This document shows, piece after piece, positions 39,104-48,247 of a stretch of DNA of 64,000 nt. The notes beneath the pieces are model-generated. The model had not been told where the DNA came from and made no database searches. It worked only from the letters and a program-made list of their open reading frames with translations. A program made the position numbers and the translations under genes. The DNA is taken from NCBI GenBank assembly GCA_020635715.1, contig JACJZG010000011.1:81770-145769 (forward strand). The letters are read 5' to 3'. The first letter of the stretch is position 1, and every line of letters starts with the position of its first letter. The DNA comes from Flavobacteriales bacterium (GTDB lineage: Bacteria; Bacteroidota; Bacteroidia; Flavobacteriales_F; PHOS-HE28).

Positions 39104-40273
39104 TCAGGAGTAGGTGAAGATGCCGTATGGGCTGGTGAGCGCGACCTCTCTGGCAGGCGCCGATTCCACCCGGCCGATCACCCTGGCCTCGATGCCGAAG
39201 TTCGCGGAAATGGCGATGATCTCCTGCGCACGGGCCGGGGGAACATAGAACTCCAGCCGGTGCCCCATGTTGAAGACCTTGTACATCTCCTTCCAACCGG
39301 TACCGCTCATGCGCTGTATGGCTTCGAACAACGGCGGTACCGGCAGCAGATCATCCTTGATCACGCGCAGGCCATCGATGAAGTGCAACACCTTGGTCTG
39401 CGCTCCACCGCTGCAATGCACCATGCCGTGCACTTCACCACGCATTCTTGCGAGCACTTCCTTCACCACGGGGGCGTATGTCCGTGTGGGCGAGAGGACG
39501 GCCTTTCCGAAGTCCAGTGGGGTGCCGGGCAGCGGATCCGTGAGATCGGCCTGTCCGGAGTAAACGAGGTCCGCCGGGGTTCCGGGATCAAAGGTCTCGG
39601 GGAACTCCACGGCCAGGGCCTTGGCGAACACATCGTGACGCGCACTGGTAAGGCCATTGCTGCCCATACCCGCGTTGTATTCCTGCTCGTACGTCGCCTG
39701 TCCGTAACTGGCCAGGGCCACGATCACATCGCCGGCCCGTATCCGTGCATTATCGATCACCTGGTCGCGGCGCATCCGACAGACCACTGTGCTGTCGACG
39801 ATCACCGTCCGGACCAGGTCCCCGACATCGGCTGTTTCGCCGCCGGTGCTGTGGATGCCGACCCCCAGGTCGCGCATGCGCTGCAGGAAGTCCTCCGTGC
39901 CTTCGATGAGCGCAGCGATGACCTCACCGGGCACCAGGCGCTTGTTCCGACCGATGGTGCTGCTCAGCAGGATCCCGTCCGTGGCTCCCACGCAGAGCAG
40001 ATCATCCAGGTTCATGACGATGGCATCCTGGGCGATGCCATGCCATACGGAGCTGTCACCAGTGCGCTTCCAATAGGCATAGGCCAGCGCGCTCTTCGTG
40101 CCAGCGCCATCGGCATGCATCACGATGCAGTGGTCCGGATCGCCGGTAAGGCCGTCGGCGACCACCTTGCAAAAGGCCTTCGGGAACAGCCCCTTGTCAA
40201 GACCGGCGATGGCCTTGTGCACATCCTCCTTCCCTGAGGAGACGCCGCGTTGCGCGTAGCGGTCGGTGTTCAT
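39104..40273 (-). CDS. purM: Phosphoribosylformylglycinamidine cyclo-ligase
   Basis: 389 residues from ATG 40273 (MNTDRYAQRGVSSGKEDVHK); an earlier ATG at 40300 lies inside the upstream terminator and is unlikely. This is the AIR synthetase of purine synthesis: ATP-dependent ring closure of FGAM. Motifs are HADGAGTKSALAYAYW, AQDAIVMNLDDLLCVGA and VHCSGGAQTKVLHF. It is longer than the E. coli enzyme, as is usual in Bacteroidota. It begins about 10 bp after the terminator of the PorE-like gene and leads a purM-prfA-pyrF-DUF2851-pspC-rmlD run. Confidence 0.95.
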   Translation of the reverse strand: MNTDRYAQRGVSSGKEDVHKAIAGLDKGLFPKAFCKVVADGLTGDPDHCIVMHADGAGTKSALAYAYWKRTGDSSVWHGIAQDAIVMNLDDLLCVGATDGILLSSTIGRNKRLVPGEVIAALIEGTEDFLQRMRDLGVGIHSTGGETADVGDLVRTVIVDSTVVCRMRRDQVIDNARIRAGDVIVALASYGQATYEQEYNAGMGSNGLTSARHDVFAKALAVEFPETFDPGTPADLVYSGQADLTDPLPGTPLDFGKAVLSPTRTYAPVVKEVLARMRGEVHGMVHCSGGAQTKVLHFIDGLRVIKDDLLPVPPLFEAIQRMSGTGWKEMYKVFNMGHRLEFYVPPARAQEIIAISANFGIEARVIGRVESAPAREVALTSPYGIFTYS

Positions 40274-40283
40274 GGTATCAAAT

Positions 40284-40316
40284 GGAAGAGCATCCACCAA
40301 GGGCGGATGCTCTTCC
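40284..40316 (-). terminator. Terminator of the PorE-like gene
   Basis: A 12-bp stem (GGAAGAGCATCC with GGATGCTCTTCC) lies 14 bp after the stop. On the minus strand it runs straight into TCCATTTG, a near-match to the -7 element, and then the purM start. Confidence 0.7.
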
Positions 40317-40330
40317 GTTCAATGCGAGAG

Positions 40331-42313
40331 CTAATTGGCCTTCGGCACGTAGTCGTAACCCAGTACCTTGAAGTCCGTACGGCGGTTCCGTTGGTGTGCA
40401 GCCTCCTGCTCCTCCTTGGTCGCCATCTTCTTGATCACGTCCATGGTGATGACAGGCTCCTCGGCACCACGACCGACAGGCACGAGACGGGCCGGGTCGA
40501 TACCGCGCTGGATCAGGTAGTTCACGCAGCTCTGAGCGCGCAGCTGGCTCAGTTCCATGTTCCCCCCTTTGTATCGGCGGGTCGGGCGCGCATCCGTGTG
40601 CGAACGGAGCTCGACCACCAGGGTCGGGTTGTCCACCAAGGTCTGGTAGGCGAGTTCAAGTGAATCCTTGCTCGCATCCAGCAGGTCGAACTTGTCCACT
40701 TCGTAGATCACGCTGGGCAGGTTCACCACACCACCTTTCGCAGCGGGTTGCAGGAAGTACTCCTTCACGAACGTGGTGCTCTCCTGCAGGTTCACGGTGG
40801 TCACCTGATCCTTCACCACCAGGTAACCCTCCTTCTCGGCAAGGATGCTGTACGTTGTGTTCTCCTTGATATAGCGGTCCTTGCCGTTCTCGATGAAGGT
40901 GAATCCACCGTTGTCATCGGTGATCGCACTGAAGTTGCTGCCGTTGGTACCCACCACGCTGATCTTGGTGCCGGGCAACGGCTGTCCGGTAGCCTTGTCG
41001 TAGGCGGTGCCCTGCAGACCGAACACCAGGTCCGGCAGGTAGAAGCGCCAGATGTCGTCCTGACCCTTGCCCCCCGGACGGTTGCTGGTGAAGAACCCGC
41101 GCTCCTCTTCATCCTCGAACACGATCCCGAAGTCATCCGAGGAGCTGTTGATCGGGGACTTGAGGTTCTCGATGGCGGTCCAGGTCTCTCCGGATTTCTC
41201 TGCGTGGAAGATGTCCATGCCACCCATGCCCGGACGGCCGGTGGACGAGAAATAGAGGCTGCCATCGTGACGGATGAAGGGGAACATCTCATCCTTCGGG
41301 GTATTCACTTCACCCAGGTTCACCGGTGCACCAGTGGGCATGCCATCCTTGTTCAACTTCACCATATACAGGTCCTTGCCGCCTTTATGGCCGGGCCACT
41401 TCATATCGCTGGCGAAGACCAGCATCGTCTCGTCCTTGTCCAAGGCTGGGTGCCCGATGGTGATGGTATCGTTCTTGTCCGGACGCAGGGCCAGCTTCAC
41501 CGGCTCGGCGTAGTTGTTACCCACCTTCTTGCTCACCCAGATGTCGCAGCCGTACACCTTCTTCTTCTCCATCGGGCAGCGCGTGAAGTACATCATGGTG
41601 CGCTTGCTGTTGAAGATGGGGGCACCCTCGTTGCCATCCGTATTGATGGAAATGGGCAATTTGGTCGGTTCGCTCCACTTTCCAAGTCGATCGCGGCTGC
41701 TGGTGAACAGGTCGCTGAAGCTCTCCCCGATGATCTGGTCGGTCTCGGTGCCGGTCGACCCCGGGCGGGTACTGGTGAAGACCACCATTTCGTTCTTCTT
41801 ATCGGCGAACGCGGGCGTGAAATCGTACTGCTGGGTGTTGAGCAGCACTTCCGGGTCCACGCTGTAGCGGGTCGGGGAATCCTTCCAGGCCTGCGCCTGC
41901 TGGCATTCCGCGATGCTTGCATCGGCCCGCACGTCCCCTGGTTTCTTCTCCTTGAAGCGGTTGTATGCCGCGATGGCGTCAGCATACTTCCCTTCCTGTT
42001 TCAGCATATCGCCGATGTACAGGTAGGTGATCGGATCGGTGTACTGCGCCTTGTTCGCCTTTTCGTACCAGACCGCGGCCTGTTGCGCATCGCCCAACGC
42101 CTTGTAGGCTTCGCCCACCTTGAAGATCAATTCGGCCTTGGTGCTGGCCTTCTTCTCCACGGTGTAAGCCTTCTTGTACAACTCGATGGCGTTGAAGTAG
42201 AAGCCCTTCTTGAACGCATCATCCGCTTCTTCCGCCAGCTTCCCTTGGGCAGCTGCCGTACTAACGAACAGGATGCTGACGAACAGGCTTGCAAGGAGTT
42301 TCCTTGATGTCAT
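40331..42313 (-). CDS. PorE-like OmpA-family protein (TPR, beta-propeller, CarboxypepD-like, OmpA domains)
   Basis: 660 residues from ATG 42313, which gives the signal peptide MTSRKLLASLFVSILFVSTA before AAQG. Domain order: TPR repeats (about 25-145), a PD40/WD40-like propeller (about 160-435: EGAPIFNSKRTMMYFTRCP, ALDKDETMLVFASDM, PFIRHDGSLYFSSTGRPGMG), a carboxypeptidase-regulatory-like fold (about 440-530: GTAYDKATGQPLPGTKISVV) and an OmpA peptidoglycan-binding domain (ELRSHTDARPTRRYKGGNME). This is the architecture of Porphyromonas PorE (PG1058), an envelope protein needed for T9SS. It is transcribed alone from a promoter at 42352-42380. Paralogues with this layout exist, so equivalence to PorE is likely but not certain. 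Confidence 0.85.
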   Translation of the reverse strand: MTSRKLLASLFVSILFVSTAAAQGKLAEEADDAFKKGFYFNAIELYKKAYTVEKKASTKAELIFKVGEAYKALGDAQQAAVWYEKANKAQYTDPITYLYIGDMLKQEGKYADAIAAYNRFKEKKPGDVRADASIAECQQAQAWKDSPTRYSVDPEVLLNTQQYDFTPAFADKKNEMVVFTSTRPGSTGTETDQIIGESFSDLFTSSRDRLGKWSEPTKLPISINTDGNEGAPIFNSKRTMMYFTRCPMEKKKVYGCDIWVSKKVGNNYAEPVKLALRPDKNDTITIGHPALDKDETMLVFASDMKWPGHKGGKDLYMVKLNKDGMPTGAPVNLGEVNTPKDEMFPFIRHDGSLYFSSTGRPGMGGMDIFHAEKSGETWTAIENLKSPINSSSDDFGIVFEDEEERGFFTSNRPGGKGQDDIWRFYLPDLVFGLQGTAYDKATGQPLPGTKISVVGTNGSNFSAITDDNGGFTFIENGKDRYIKENTTYSILAEKEGYLVVKDQVTTVNLQESTTFVKEYFLQPAAKGGVVNLPSVIYEVDKFDLLDASKDSLELAYQTLVDNPTLVVELRSHTDARPTRRYKGGNMELSQLRAQSCVNYLIQRGIDPARLVPVGRGAEEPVITMDVIKKMATKEEQEAAHQRNRRTDFKVLGYDYVPKAN

Positions 42314-42351
42314 CACGTACGTGTGGGTGAGTCGGGTTTTCCGGTTCCGGG

Positions 42352-42380
42352 CGAAGATAAGCAGATCCCGAAATGGCAAG
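42352..42380 (-). promoter_or_regulatory. Possible promoter of the PorE-like gene
   Basis: TATCTTCG (42352-42359, minus strand) matches TAnnTTTG with one change. CTTG (42377-42380) lies 17 bp upstream as a -33-like box. The start codon is 38 bp downstream. Confidence 0.45.
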
Positions 42381-42417
42381 CACCGACTTTTTCAAGGGGG
42401 ATCCGCCCCGTTCGGCC

Positions 42418-44610
42418 CTACCGCGTGAACATCAGTTCGCGCATCTTGGGCAGGGGCCAGAGCTCGTCATCCACCAGAAGTTCAAGCTTGTCACTGTGGT
42501 AGCGGATCCGGTCCAGGAAGGGTTTGACCTCATCGCAGTAGGCAATGGCCTTCTTCCGGGTGTCCTCCACCGCATTCGCCTTCTTCCGGGCTTCGGTCAT
42601 TTCCTCGACCAGGGACACGATGAGGTTCACATGTTCGCTGATCTCCTCGATCAATTTCACCTGGGTGGCACCGGCCTTCTTCGCTTTTTCGGCACCGAGC
42701 ACCTCGCGGAGGCCCCGGACGTTCTCCAGCAGCCGGTTCTGGTAGGCGATCGCTGTGGGGACGATGTGGTTCTGGGCCAGATCCCCGCAGACACGTCCTT
42801 CGATCTGGAGCTTGAGGACATAGTTATGCAGCTCGATCTCGTGCCGGGCCTCAAGCTCCTTTCCAGTGAGCACGCCCATGCTGGAGAAGAGCTCCTTGAT
42901 CTCCTTGCGCTCCCACACATCGAGCGCGCGGGGCGTGTCCGCGATATTGCTCAGTCCGCGTTTGGCCGCCTCCTGTCTCCACGCCTCACCGTAACCATTG
43001 CCCTCGAAGCGGATGGCCTTGCTGCTGGCGATGAGGTCTCGGATCACCCGCAGAATGGCCTCATCCTTCTTGGTGCCCTTGTCGATCAGGGCATCGACCT
43101 GCTTCTTGAACGTGCGCAGCTGGGCGGCCACGATGGTGTTGAGCACGGTCATGGGACCGGCGCAGTTGGCGCTGCTGCCCACGGCACGGAACTCGAACTT
43201 GTTGCCGGTGAAGGCGAAGGGACTGGTGCGATTGCGGTCGGTGTTGTCGAGCATCACCGGCGGGATCCGGCCGATGTCGAGCTTCAGCTCGGTCTTGCGA
43301 TCCGGGGTCATGGCACCCTTGATGTTCTTCTCCAGGCCATCGAGCAATTCGCTCAGGTACTCGCCGATGAAGGCGCTGATGATGGCCGGCGGCGCCTCGT
43401 TGGCTCCCAGGCGATGATCGTTGCCCGCGCTGGCGATGCTCGCGCGCAGCACACCGGCATTGCGGTGGATCGCGGCGATCGTGTTCACGAAGAAGGTGAG
43501 GAAGAGCAGGTTCTCCTTCGGGGTCTTGGCGGGGCGCAGCAGGTTCTTGCCGGTGTTGGTGGCCAGGCTCCAATTGTTGTGCTTTCCACTGCCGTTCACG
43601 CCGGCGTAGGGCTTCTCGTGGAAGAGCACGCGGAAGTGGTGTTTCCGGGCCGTCTTCTCCATCACGTCCATCAGGAGCATGTTATGGTCCACCGCGAGGT
43701 TGAGCTCCTCGAAGACCGGGGCGCACTCGAACTGATTGGGAGCCACTTCGTTGTGGCGTGTCTTCACTGGAATGCCCAGCTTCAGCGCCTCGGTCTCGAA
43801 ATCGCGCATGAAGGCAACGGCCCGATCCGGAATGCTCCCGAAGTAGTGATCCTCCAATTGCTGGCCTTTCGCCGGCAGATGACCGAACATGGCACGCCCG
43901 GTCATCATGATGTCCGGGCGGGCATGGTACAGCGCTTCATCGATCAGGAAGTACTCCTGCTCCCAGCCCAGGGTACAGGTCACCTTGGTCACGTCCTTGT
44001 CGAAATACTGGCAAACGGCGGTGGCAGCTTCATCCACCGCCTTGATGGCGCGCAGTAGCGGCATCTTGTAATCGAGCGCCTCCCCCGTGTAGCTGATGAA
44101 GATGGTGGGAATGCAAAGCGTACGACCCATGATGAAAGCCGGGCTGCTGGGATCCCAGGCCGTGTAGCCGCGGGCCTCGAAGGTGTTGCGGATGCCCCCG
44201 TTCGGGAAACTGCTTGCATCGGGCTCCTGCTGTACGAGCATGCTGCCATCGAAACGCTCGATGCTGCGCCCCCCGCCGATGGGCTCGAAGAAGGCATCGT
44301 GCTTCTCCGCACTGGTGCCTGTGAGGGGCTGGAACCAGTGGGTATAATGCGTGGCACCCTTGCTGGCGGCCCATTCCTTCATACCGCTGGCGACCTGGTC
44401 AGCCAGCTTGCGATCGATCCTGGACCCCTGGTGGATGGCCTGCCGTACCGCGAACCAGGCATCCTCCGTCAGGAACATGCGCATGGCGTCCTCATTGAAC
44501 ACGTTGCTTCCGAAGTACTCGGAGATCTTGGCCGAGGGTGTTTCGACCACCTTCGGAGCACGGTTCATCACACTTTCCAGCGCCTGTTGACGGAATCGGG
44601 GGGTGTTCAT
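42418..44610 (-). CDS. glnN: Glutamine synthetase type III
   Basis: 730 residues from ATG 44610 (MNTPRFRQQALESVMNRAPK), matching the usual 725-730 of GSIII. It makes glutamine from glutamate, ammonia and ATP. Metal and substrate motifs are THWFQPLTGTSAEKHDAFFE, WEQEYFLIDEALYHARPD, RHNEVAPNQFECAPVFEELN, HEKPYAGVNGSGKHNNWSL and RNRTSPFAFTGNKFEFRAVG. GSIII is the main form in Bacteroidota. TACCTTCG (44633-44640) upstream is a probable -7 element. Confidence 0.96.
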   Translation of the reverse strand: MNTPRFRQQALESVMNRAPKVVETPSAKISEYFGSNVFNEDAMRMFLTEDAWFAVRQAIHQGSRIDRKLADQVASGMKEWAASKGATHYTHWFQPLTGTSAEKHDAFFEPIGGGRSIERFDGSMLVQQEPDASSFPNGGIRNTFEARGYTAWDPSSPAFIMGRTLCIPTIFISYTGEALDYKMPLLRAIKAVDEAATAVCQYFDKDVTKVTCTLGWEQEYFLIDEALYHARPDIMMTGRAMFGHLPAKGQQLEDHYFGSIPDRAVAFMRDFETEALKLGIPVKTRHNEVAPNQFECAPVFEELNLAVDHNMLLMDVMEKTARKHHFRVLFHEKPYAGVNGSGKHNNWSLATNTGKNLLRPAKTPKENLLFLTFFVNTIAAIHRNAGVLRASIASAGNDHRLGANEAPPAIISAFIGEYLSELLDGLEKNIKGAMTPDRKTELKLDIGRIPPVMLDNTDRNRTSPFAFTGNKFEFRAVGSSANCAGPMTVLNTIVAAQLRTFKKQVDALIDKGTKKDEAILRVIRDLIASSKAIRFEGNGYGEAWRQEAAKRGLSNIADTPRALDVWERKEIKELFSSMGVLTGKELEARHEIELHNYVLKLQIEGRVCGDLAQNHIVPTAIAYQNRLLENVRGLREVLGAEKAKKAGATQVKLIEEISEHVNLIVSLVEEMTEARKKANAVEDTRKKAIAYCDEVKPFLDRIRYHSDKLELLVDDELWPLPKMRELMFTR

Positions 44611-44632
44611 TAGAATTTCAGCTTTTCGGCCA

Positions 44633-44640
44633 CGAAGGTA
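44633..44640 (-). promoter_or_regulatory. Possible -7 element (TACCTTCG) of glnN
   Basis: TACCTTCG lies 22 bp before the start on the minus strand and matches TAnnTTTG with T to C at the seventh base. No clear -33 box is seen. Confidence 0.4.
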
Positions 44641-44718
44641 TGGTGATCCAATGGGGGTACGTTCCGATTTTTTGAACATTCTAGGGACCACCCCCCCTTT
44701 GACCAAGGTCCAAAAAGA

Positions 44719-44741
44719 AAAAGCACCACTTCGGTGCTTTT
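44719..44741 (-). terminator. Rho-independent terminator of tatA
   Basis: A 9-bp stem AAAAGCACC/GGTGCTTTT with loop ACTTC is followed on the minus strand by a T-rich tail (TCTTTTTGG). It lies 11 bp after the tatA stop. Confidence 0.8.
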
Positions 44742-44752
44742 CGCAAGGGCCA

Positions 44753-45079
44753 TCACGTACCCGGCTGCTGGTCGGATGGCGGTGGCTCGGGGTCGGGTCC
44801 TTCCCCCGGTGGAGGTGGAATGGTCGACTGCTTGGCCTGGGCAGCGGCCACTTCCTGCTGAAAGGCCCGCCGCTGCTCGTTCACGGTACGTGTGACCTCG
44901 TTGGCCCCCCGCTGTATCTCGCGTTGCACCTCATTGCTCGCGTCCCGCACCTGACGCATGGTCCTGCCCAAGGTCCTGGCAAGGTCGGGGATGCCCTTGG
45001 AGCCGAAGAATAGCAGGGCGAAGAGCAGGATGACGATGAGTTCTCCCCCGCTGATATCGAAAAGCAATAACCGCCCCAT
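44753..45079 (-). CDS. tatA: Sec-independent protein translocase TatA/TatB family
   Basis: 108 residues: one membrane helix (GGELIVILLFALLFFG, about 11-26), the hinge FGSKGIPDLARTLGRTMRQV, an amphipathic charged helix and a proline-rich tail (STIPPPPGEGPDPEPPPSD). It forms the twin-arginine translocation pore. No tatC is next to it. It has its own promoter and terminator. Confidence 0.92.
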   Translation of the reverse strand: MGRLLLFDISGGELIVILLFALLFFGSKGIPDLARTLGRTMRQVRDASNEVQREIQRGANEVTRTVNEQRRAFQQEVAAAQAKQSTIPPPPGEGPDPEPPPSDQQPGT

Positions 45080-45087
45080 GGTCGGGT

Positions 45088-45095
45088 CAAAAATA
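45088..45095 (-). promoter_or_regulatory. -7 element of tatA directly abutting the secDF terminator
   Basis: TATTTTTG on the minus strand is a perfect TAnnTTTG match, 8 bp before the tatA ATG, and begins right after the last base of the hairpin at 45096-45123. The same bases serve as the U-tract of that terminator. Confidence 0.5.
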
Positions 45096-45123
45096 GACCG
45101 GCCCGGAAGGATCCGGGCCGGTC
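45096..45123 (-). terminator. Rho-independent terminator of secDF
   Basis: A 12-bp stem (GACCGGCCCGGA with TCCGGGCCGGTC, 4-base loop) is followed on the minus strand by TATTTTTG. It lies 18 bp after the secDF stop. Confidence 0.8.
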
Positions 45124-45141
45124 ACCAAGGAAATGCGACGA

Positions 45142-48100
45142 TCAGGCGGTGGCGTACTTGGCCTCCTTCACCTTCTTGCGCTCAAGGCGGGCCACCAGGT
45201 CCACGGCGATACCCGAACCGATGAAGATGGATGAGTAGGTACCCACCAGCACACCGAAGAAGATGCCGAACACGAAGCCCTTGATGGCCACCCCGCCGAA
45301 GAGGTAGATGACCACGAGTACCAGCAGGGTGCAGAAGCCGGTGTTCACCGTACGACGCAGGGTGCTGTTGAGCGCCTTGTTGAAGACGGTGACCGTATCC
45401 TCGCGTTTGTGGTCGCGGAGGTATTCCCGGATCCGGTCGAACACCACCACGGTATCGTTGATGGAGTAGCCGATGACCGTAAGGATCACGCCGATGAAGG
45501 CTTCATCGATCTCCAACGAGATCGGCAGGATGCCCCAGAGCAAGGCATACAGGCCAAGGACGATCACCACGTCGTGGAAGAGCGAGATCAAGGCGCTGAG
45601 GCCGTAGCTGAGGTTGTTGAACCGGATCCCGATGTAGATGAACATGAAGACGAGCGCGATCGAAACAGCGATCGCCGCGTTGCGCTTGATGTCATCGGAG
45701 ATGGTGGCATCCACCTTCCGGGTCTCCTCGATGCGGTAGTCCACACCGGTGAGCGCCAAACCCTCGCGCAGTTTCGCCTCCACCTTGCCGTCCGTCGATG
45801 CATCGAGCTCATCGATCAGATAGTTCGTGGTGATCTTCAGCTGGTGCTGGCTGCCGTAAGTCTTCGCGGTCACCGTGTACTGGCGGCCGCTCGCATCGGT
45901 CATCAGGGGCTCCAAGGTCGCCTTGACCTGCTCGGAATCCATGTTATCCTTGAAGTCGACCACGTAGGTGCGACCGCCGGAGAAGTCGACACCCAAGTTG
46001 AAGCCGCGGGTCACCATGGCACCGATGCTCATCGCCACCAGCACGAAGGAGATGGCGTAGTACATCTTGCGCTTGCCCATGAAGTCATAGTTCGCGTTGG
46101 CGAGCAGGTTCTCCGACCACTTGTTCCAGAAGGTGATGGTCTTGCCTTTCTCCAGGCGCCACATCATGATGAGGCGCGCGATGAAGATGGCGGTGAAGAG
46201 GGAGGTGAGGATACCCAGACCAAGCGTGGTCGCGAAACCGCGGATGGGACCGGAACCGAAGTAGTAAAGGATGACCGCGGTGATGAAGGAGGTGATGTTG
46301 GAGTCAAGGATGGCGGAGAGCGCACCCTGGTTGCTGAACGCAGCCTCGAGTGCTGGACGCAATGCACGGCCAGCCTTCATCTCGTCCCGCACGCGTTCGT
46401 TGATCAGTACGTTGGCATCCACCGCCATACCGATCGTGAGCACGATACCGGCGATGCCGCTCAGGGTCAAGGTGGCTTGCAGGGAAGCCATCGAGCCGAG
46501 CAGGAAGAACACGTTCGCCATAAGCGCCACATCAGCGATCCAACCGGCGCGGGCGTAGTACAGGCCCATCACCAGCAGCACGCCGATCAATGCGATCCCG
46601 AAGGAAACGAGTCCCTTGTTGATGTTCTCCTCACCGAGCGAGGGACCCACCACGGTTTCATCGATGATGCGCGCGGGGGCGGGTAGCGCACCGGCCTTCA
46701 AGATGTTCGCAAGGTCCTCCGCCTCCTGGATCTGCTTGTTGAGGTCACCGGAACCCATGGAGATGGACGACCGACCGCCGCTGATCTCTCCTTGAACGAC
46801 CGGTCCGCTGTAGACATAATCATCCAGCACGATGGCCACTACCCGACCGATGTTCTCACCGGTCATCAAGCGCCAAACTTGAGCTCCTTCGGCGTCCATC
46901 TGCATGTTCACCTCCACGGCGCCCTTGTAGTCGAAGTCCTGGTTGGCCGTAACGATGGAACTACCATCCAGGCGGGGTTTGCCGCCACGAGGGACCTTCA
47001 GCGCGTAAAGGCTCAGTACCTGGACCTTGCCCCCATCCTGGGTATCGTAACTGTCCGGTTTCGCCGTCCAGGCCAGTTTCACATCAGCCGGCAGCAGGGA
47101 CTTCGCAGTGGCCGAACGCAGGTATCCGTTCACAGCGCCCGTATCCGCCACCAAGGCCGTACCCACGATGGGGCCTTTCGCCTGGTTGGACGGTTGGAAG
47201 ACCGCGAACAGCGGATTCTTGCGGCGCAGCTCAGCACGCTCCGCTTCGGTCATCTCTTGGTTGGCGGTATCGGCCAGCAGACTGTCCACCGCGGCGGTGG
47301 TATCGGCTGCGACAGCAGCATCAGCGAGCGCGGCCGTATCGGCGACGGTCGTGTCCGCCATGGCAGTCGTGCTGTCCACTGGCACCGCGATCTGGCCGAG
47401 GCGGGTGTTGATCCGCTCGAGCACCGGATAAACCACTTCGTTGTCCACCGTCTCCCAGAATTCCAGGTTGGCCGTGCTCTGCAGCACTTTCCGCACACGT
47501 TCCTTGTCCTTCACACCCGGCAGTTCGATCTGGATACGTCCGGAGAAGGCCTGCTTCTGGATCAAGGGCTGCGCCACACCGAACTTGTCGATACGGGTAC
47601 GCATGATCCGCTCGGTGTTCTCCACAGCGGAATTGGCCTCCTTGCGCAGGGCGGCGATATAGTCCTCATCGGAACCATCACGGGCGAAGAGCTCGCTCCG
47701 GTCCGGTGTGTAGAAGATGGCCGAAAGGGGGCCACGGCCCTCCACCTTCGCATACTCCTCACCGAAAAGGGTGATGAAGTCGGCATCGCTGCTCAACATC
47801 CGCTGCCGCGCAGCGTTCATGGCGGCTTGGAAGGAGGGGTCGGTGCTGTTGCCGCTGAGGTTCTCCACCAGCTCGGGCACGCTCACCTCCAGGGTCACGG
47901 CCATACCACCTTTGAGGTCAAGACCCATGTTCATCTCACGCTCCTTGCACTCGGCGTAACTGTACCCGAACACGGGATACACCTGCTCATCACCATGCGT
48001 ACGCAGGTAACGGTTCTCGTAGATGATCTCGAGCGAATCACGATCCAGATCGGCCATGGCAGGCTCGGCTTGGATCAGGGAGTCAACGGAGTAGCCGGCT

Positions 48101-48213
48101 TCCACCCGCGCGCGCTTCTCCATCCGCGAGGTGAAGAAGGAGAATGACAATTGCCACAAACACGCCAGCGCCAGTAGGATGGTGAAGATCCAAAGCGCGC
48201 CCCGATTCTGCAT
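45142..48213 (-). CDS. secDF: Fused protein translocase subunit SecDF
   Basis: 1,023 residues from ATG 48213 (MQNRGALWIFTILLALACLW); the frame is open further upstream but past the promoter. It is an inner-membrane RND-family protein that uses the proton gradient to pull Sec substrates out on the periplasmic side. The SecD half (about 1-640) has GLDLKGGMAVTLEV, a P1 domain and the six-helix core with IGMAVDANVLINERVRDEMK. The SecF half (about 690-1023) has GVDFSGGRTYVVDF and TVIGYSINDTVVVFDRIREY. The fusion is usual in Bacteroidota. The P1 domain contains an Ala/Asp/Thr-rich low-complexity insert at about 276-322. Confidence 0.96.
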   Translation of the reverse strand: MQNRGALWIFTILLALACLWQLSFSFFTSRMEKRARVEAGYSVDSLIQAEPAMADLDRDSLEIIYENRYLRTHGDEQVYPVFGYSYAECKEREMNMGLDLKGGMAVTLEVSVPELVENLSGNSTDPSFQAAMNAARQRMLSSDADFITLFGEEYAKVEGRGPLSAIFYTPDRSELFARDGSDEDYIAALRKEANSAVENTERIMRTRIDKFGVAQPLIQKQAFSGRIQIELPGVKDKERVRKVLQSTANLEFWETVDNEVVYPVLERINTRLGQIAVPVDSTTAMADTTVADTAALADAAVAADTTAAVDSLLADTANQEMTEAERAELRRKNPLFAVFQPSNQAKGPIVGTALVADTGAVNGYLRSATAKSLLPADVKLAWTAKPDSYDTQDGGKVQVLSLYALKVPRGGKPRLDGSSIVTANQDFDYKGAVEVNMQMDAEGAQVWRLMTGENIGRVVAIVLDDYVYSGPVVQGEISGGRSSISMGSGDLNKQIQEAEDLANILKAGALPAPARIIDETVVGPSLGEENINKGLVSFGIALIGVLLVMGLYYARAGWIADVALMANVFFLLGSMASLQATLTLSGIAGIVLTIGMAVDANVLINERVRDEMKAGRALRPALEAAFSNQGALSAILDSNITSFITAVILYYFGSGPIRGFATTLGLGILTSLFTAIFIARLIMMWRLEKGKTITFWNKWSENLLANANYDFMGKRKMYYAISFVLVAMSIGAMVTRGFNLGVDFSGGRTYVVDFKDNMDSEQVKATLEPLMTDASGRQYTVTAKTYGSQHQLKITTNYLIDELDASTDGKVEAKLREGLALTGVDYRIEETRKVDATISDDIKRNAAIAVSIALVFMFIYIGIRFNNLSYGLSALISLFHDVVIVLGLYALLWGILPISLEIDEAFIGVILTVIGYSINDTVVVFDRIREYLRDHKREDTVTVFNKALNSTLRRTVNTGFCTLLVLVVIYLFGGVAIKGFVFGIFFGVLVGTYSSIFIGSGIAVDLVARLERKKVKEAKYATA

Positions 48214-48239
48214 GACGGATGGTTTTTCTAAAGAGGCGG

Positions 48240-48247
48240 CAAATATA
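48240..48247 (-). promoter_or_regulatory. -7 element of secDF
   Basis: TATATTTG on the minus strand, 26 bp before the start. TTTC about 18 bp upstream is a weak -33 box. The opposite strand heads into the divergent FG-GAP gene 140 bp away. Confidence 0.6.
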
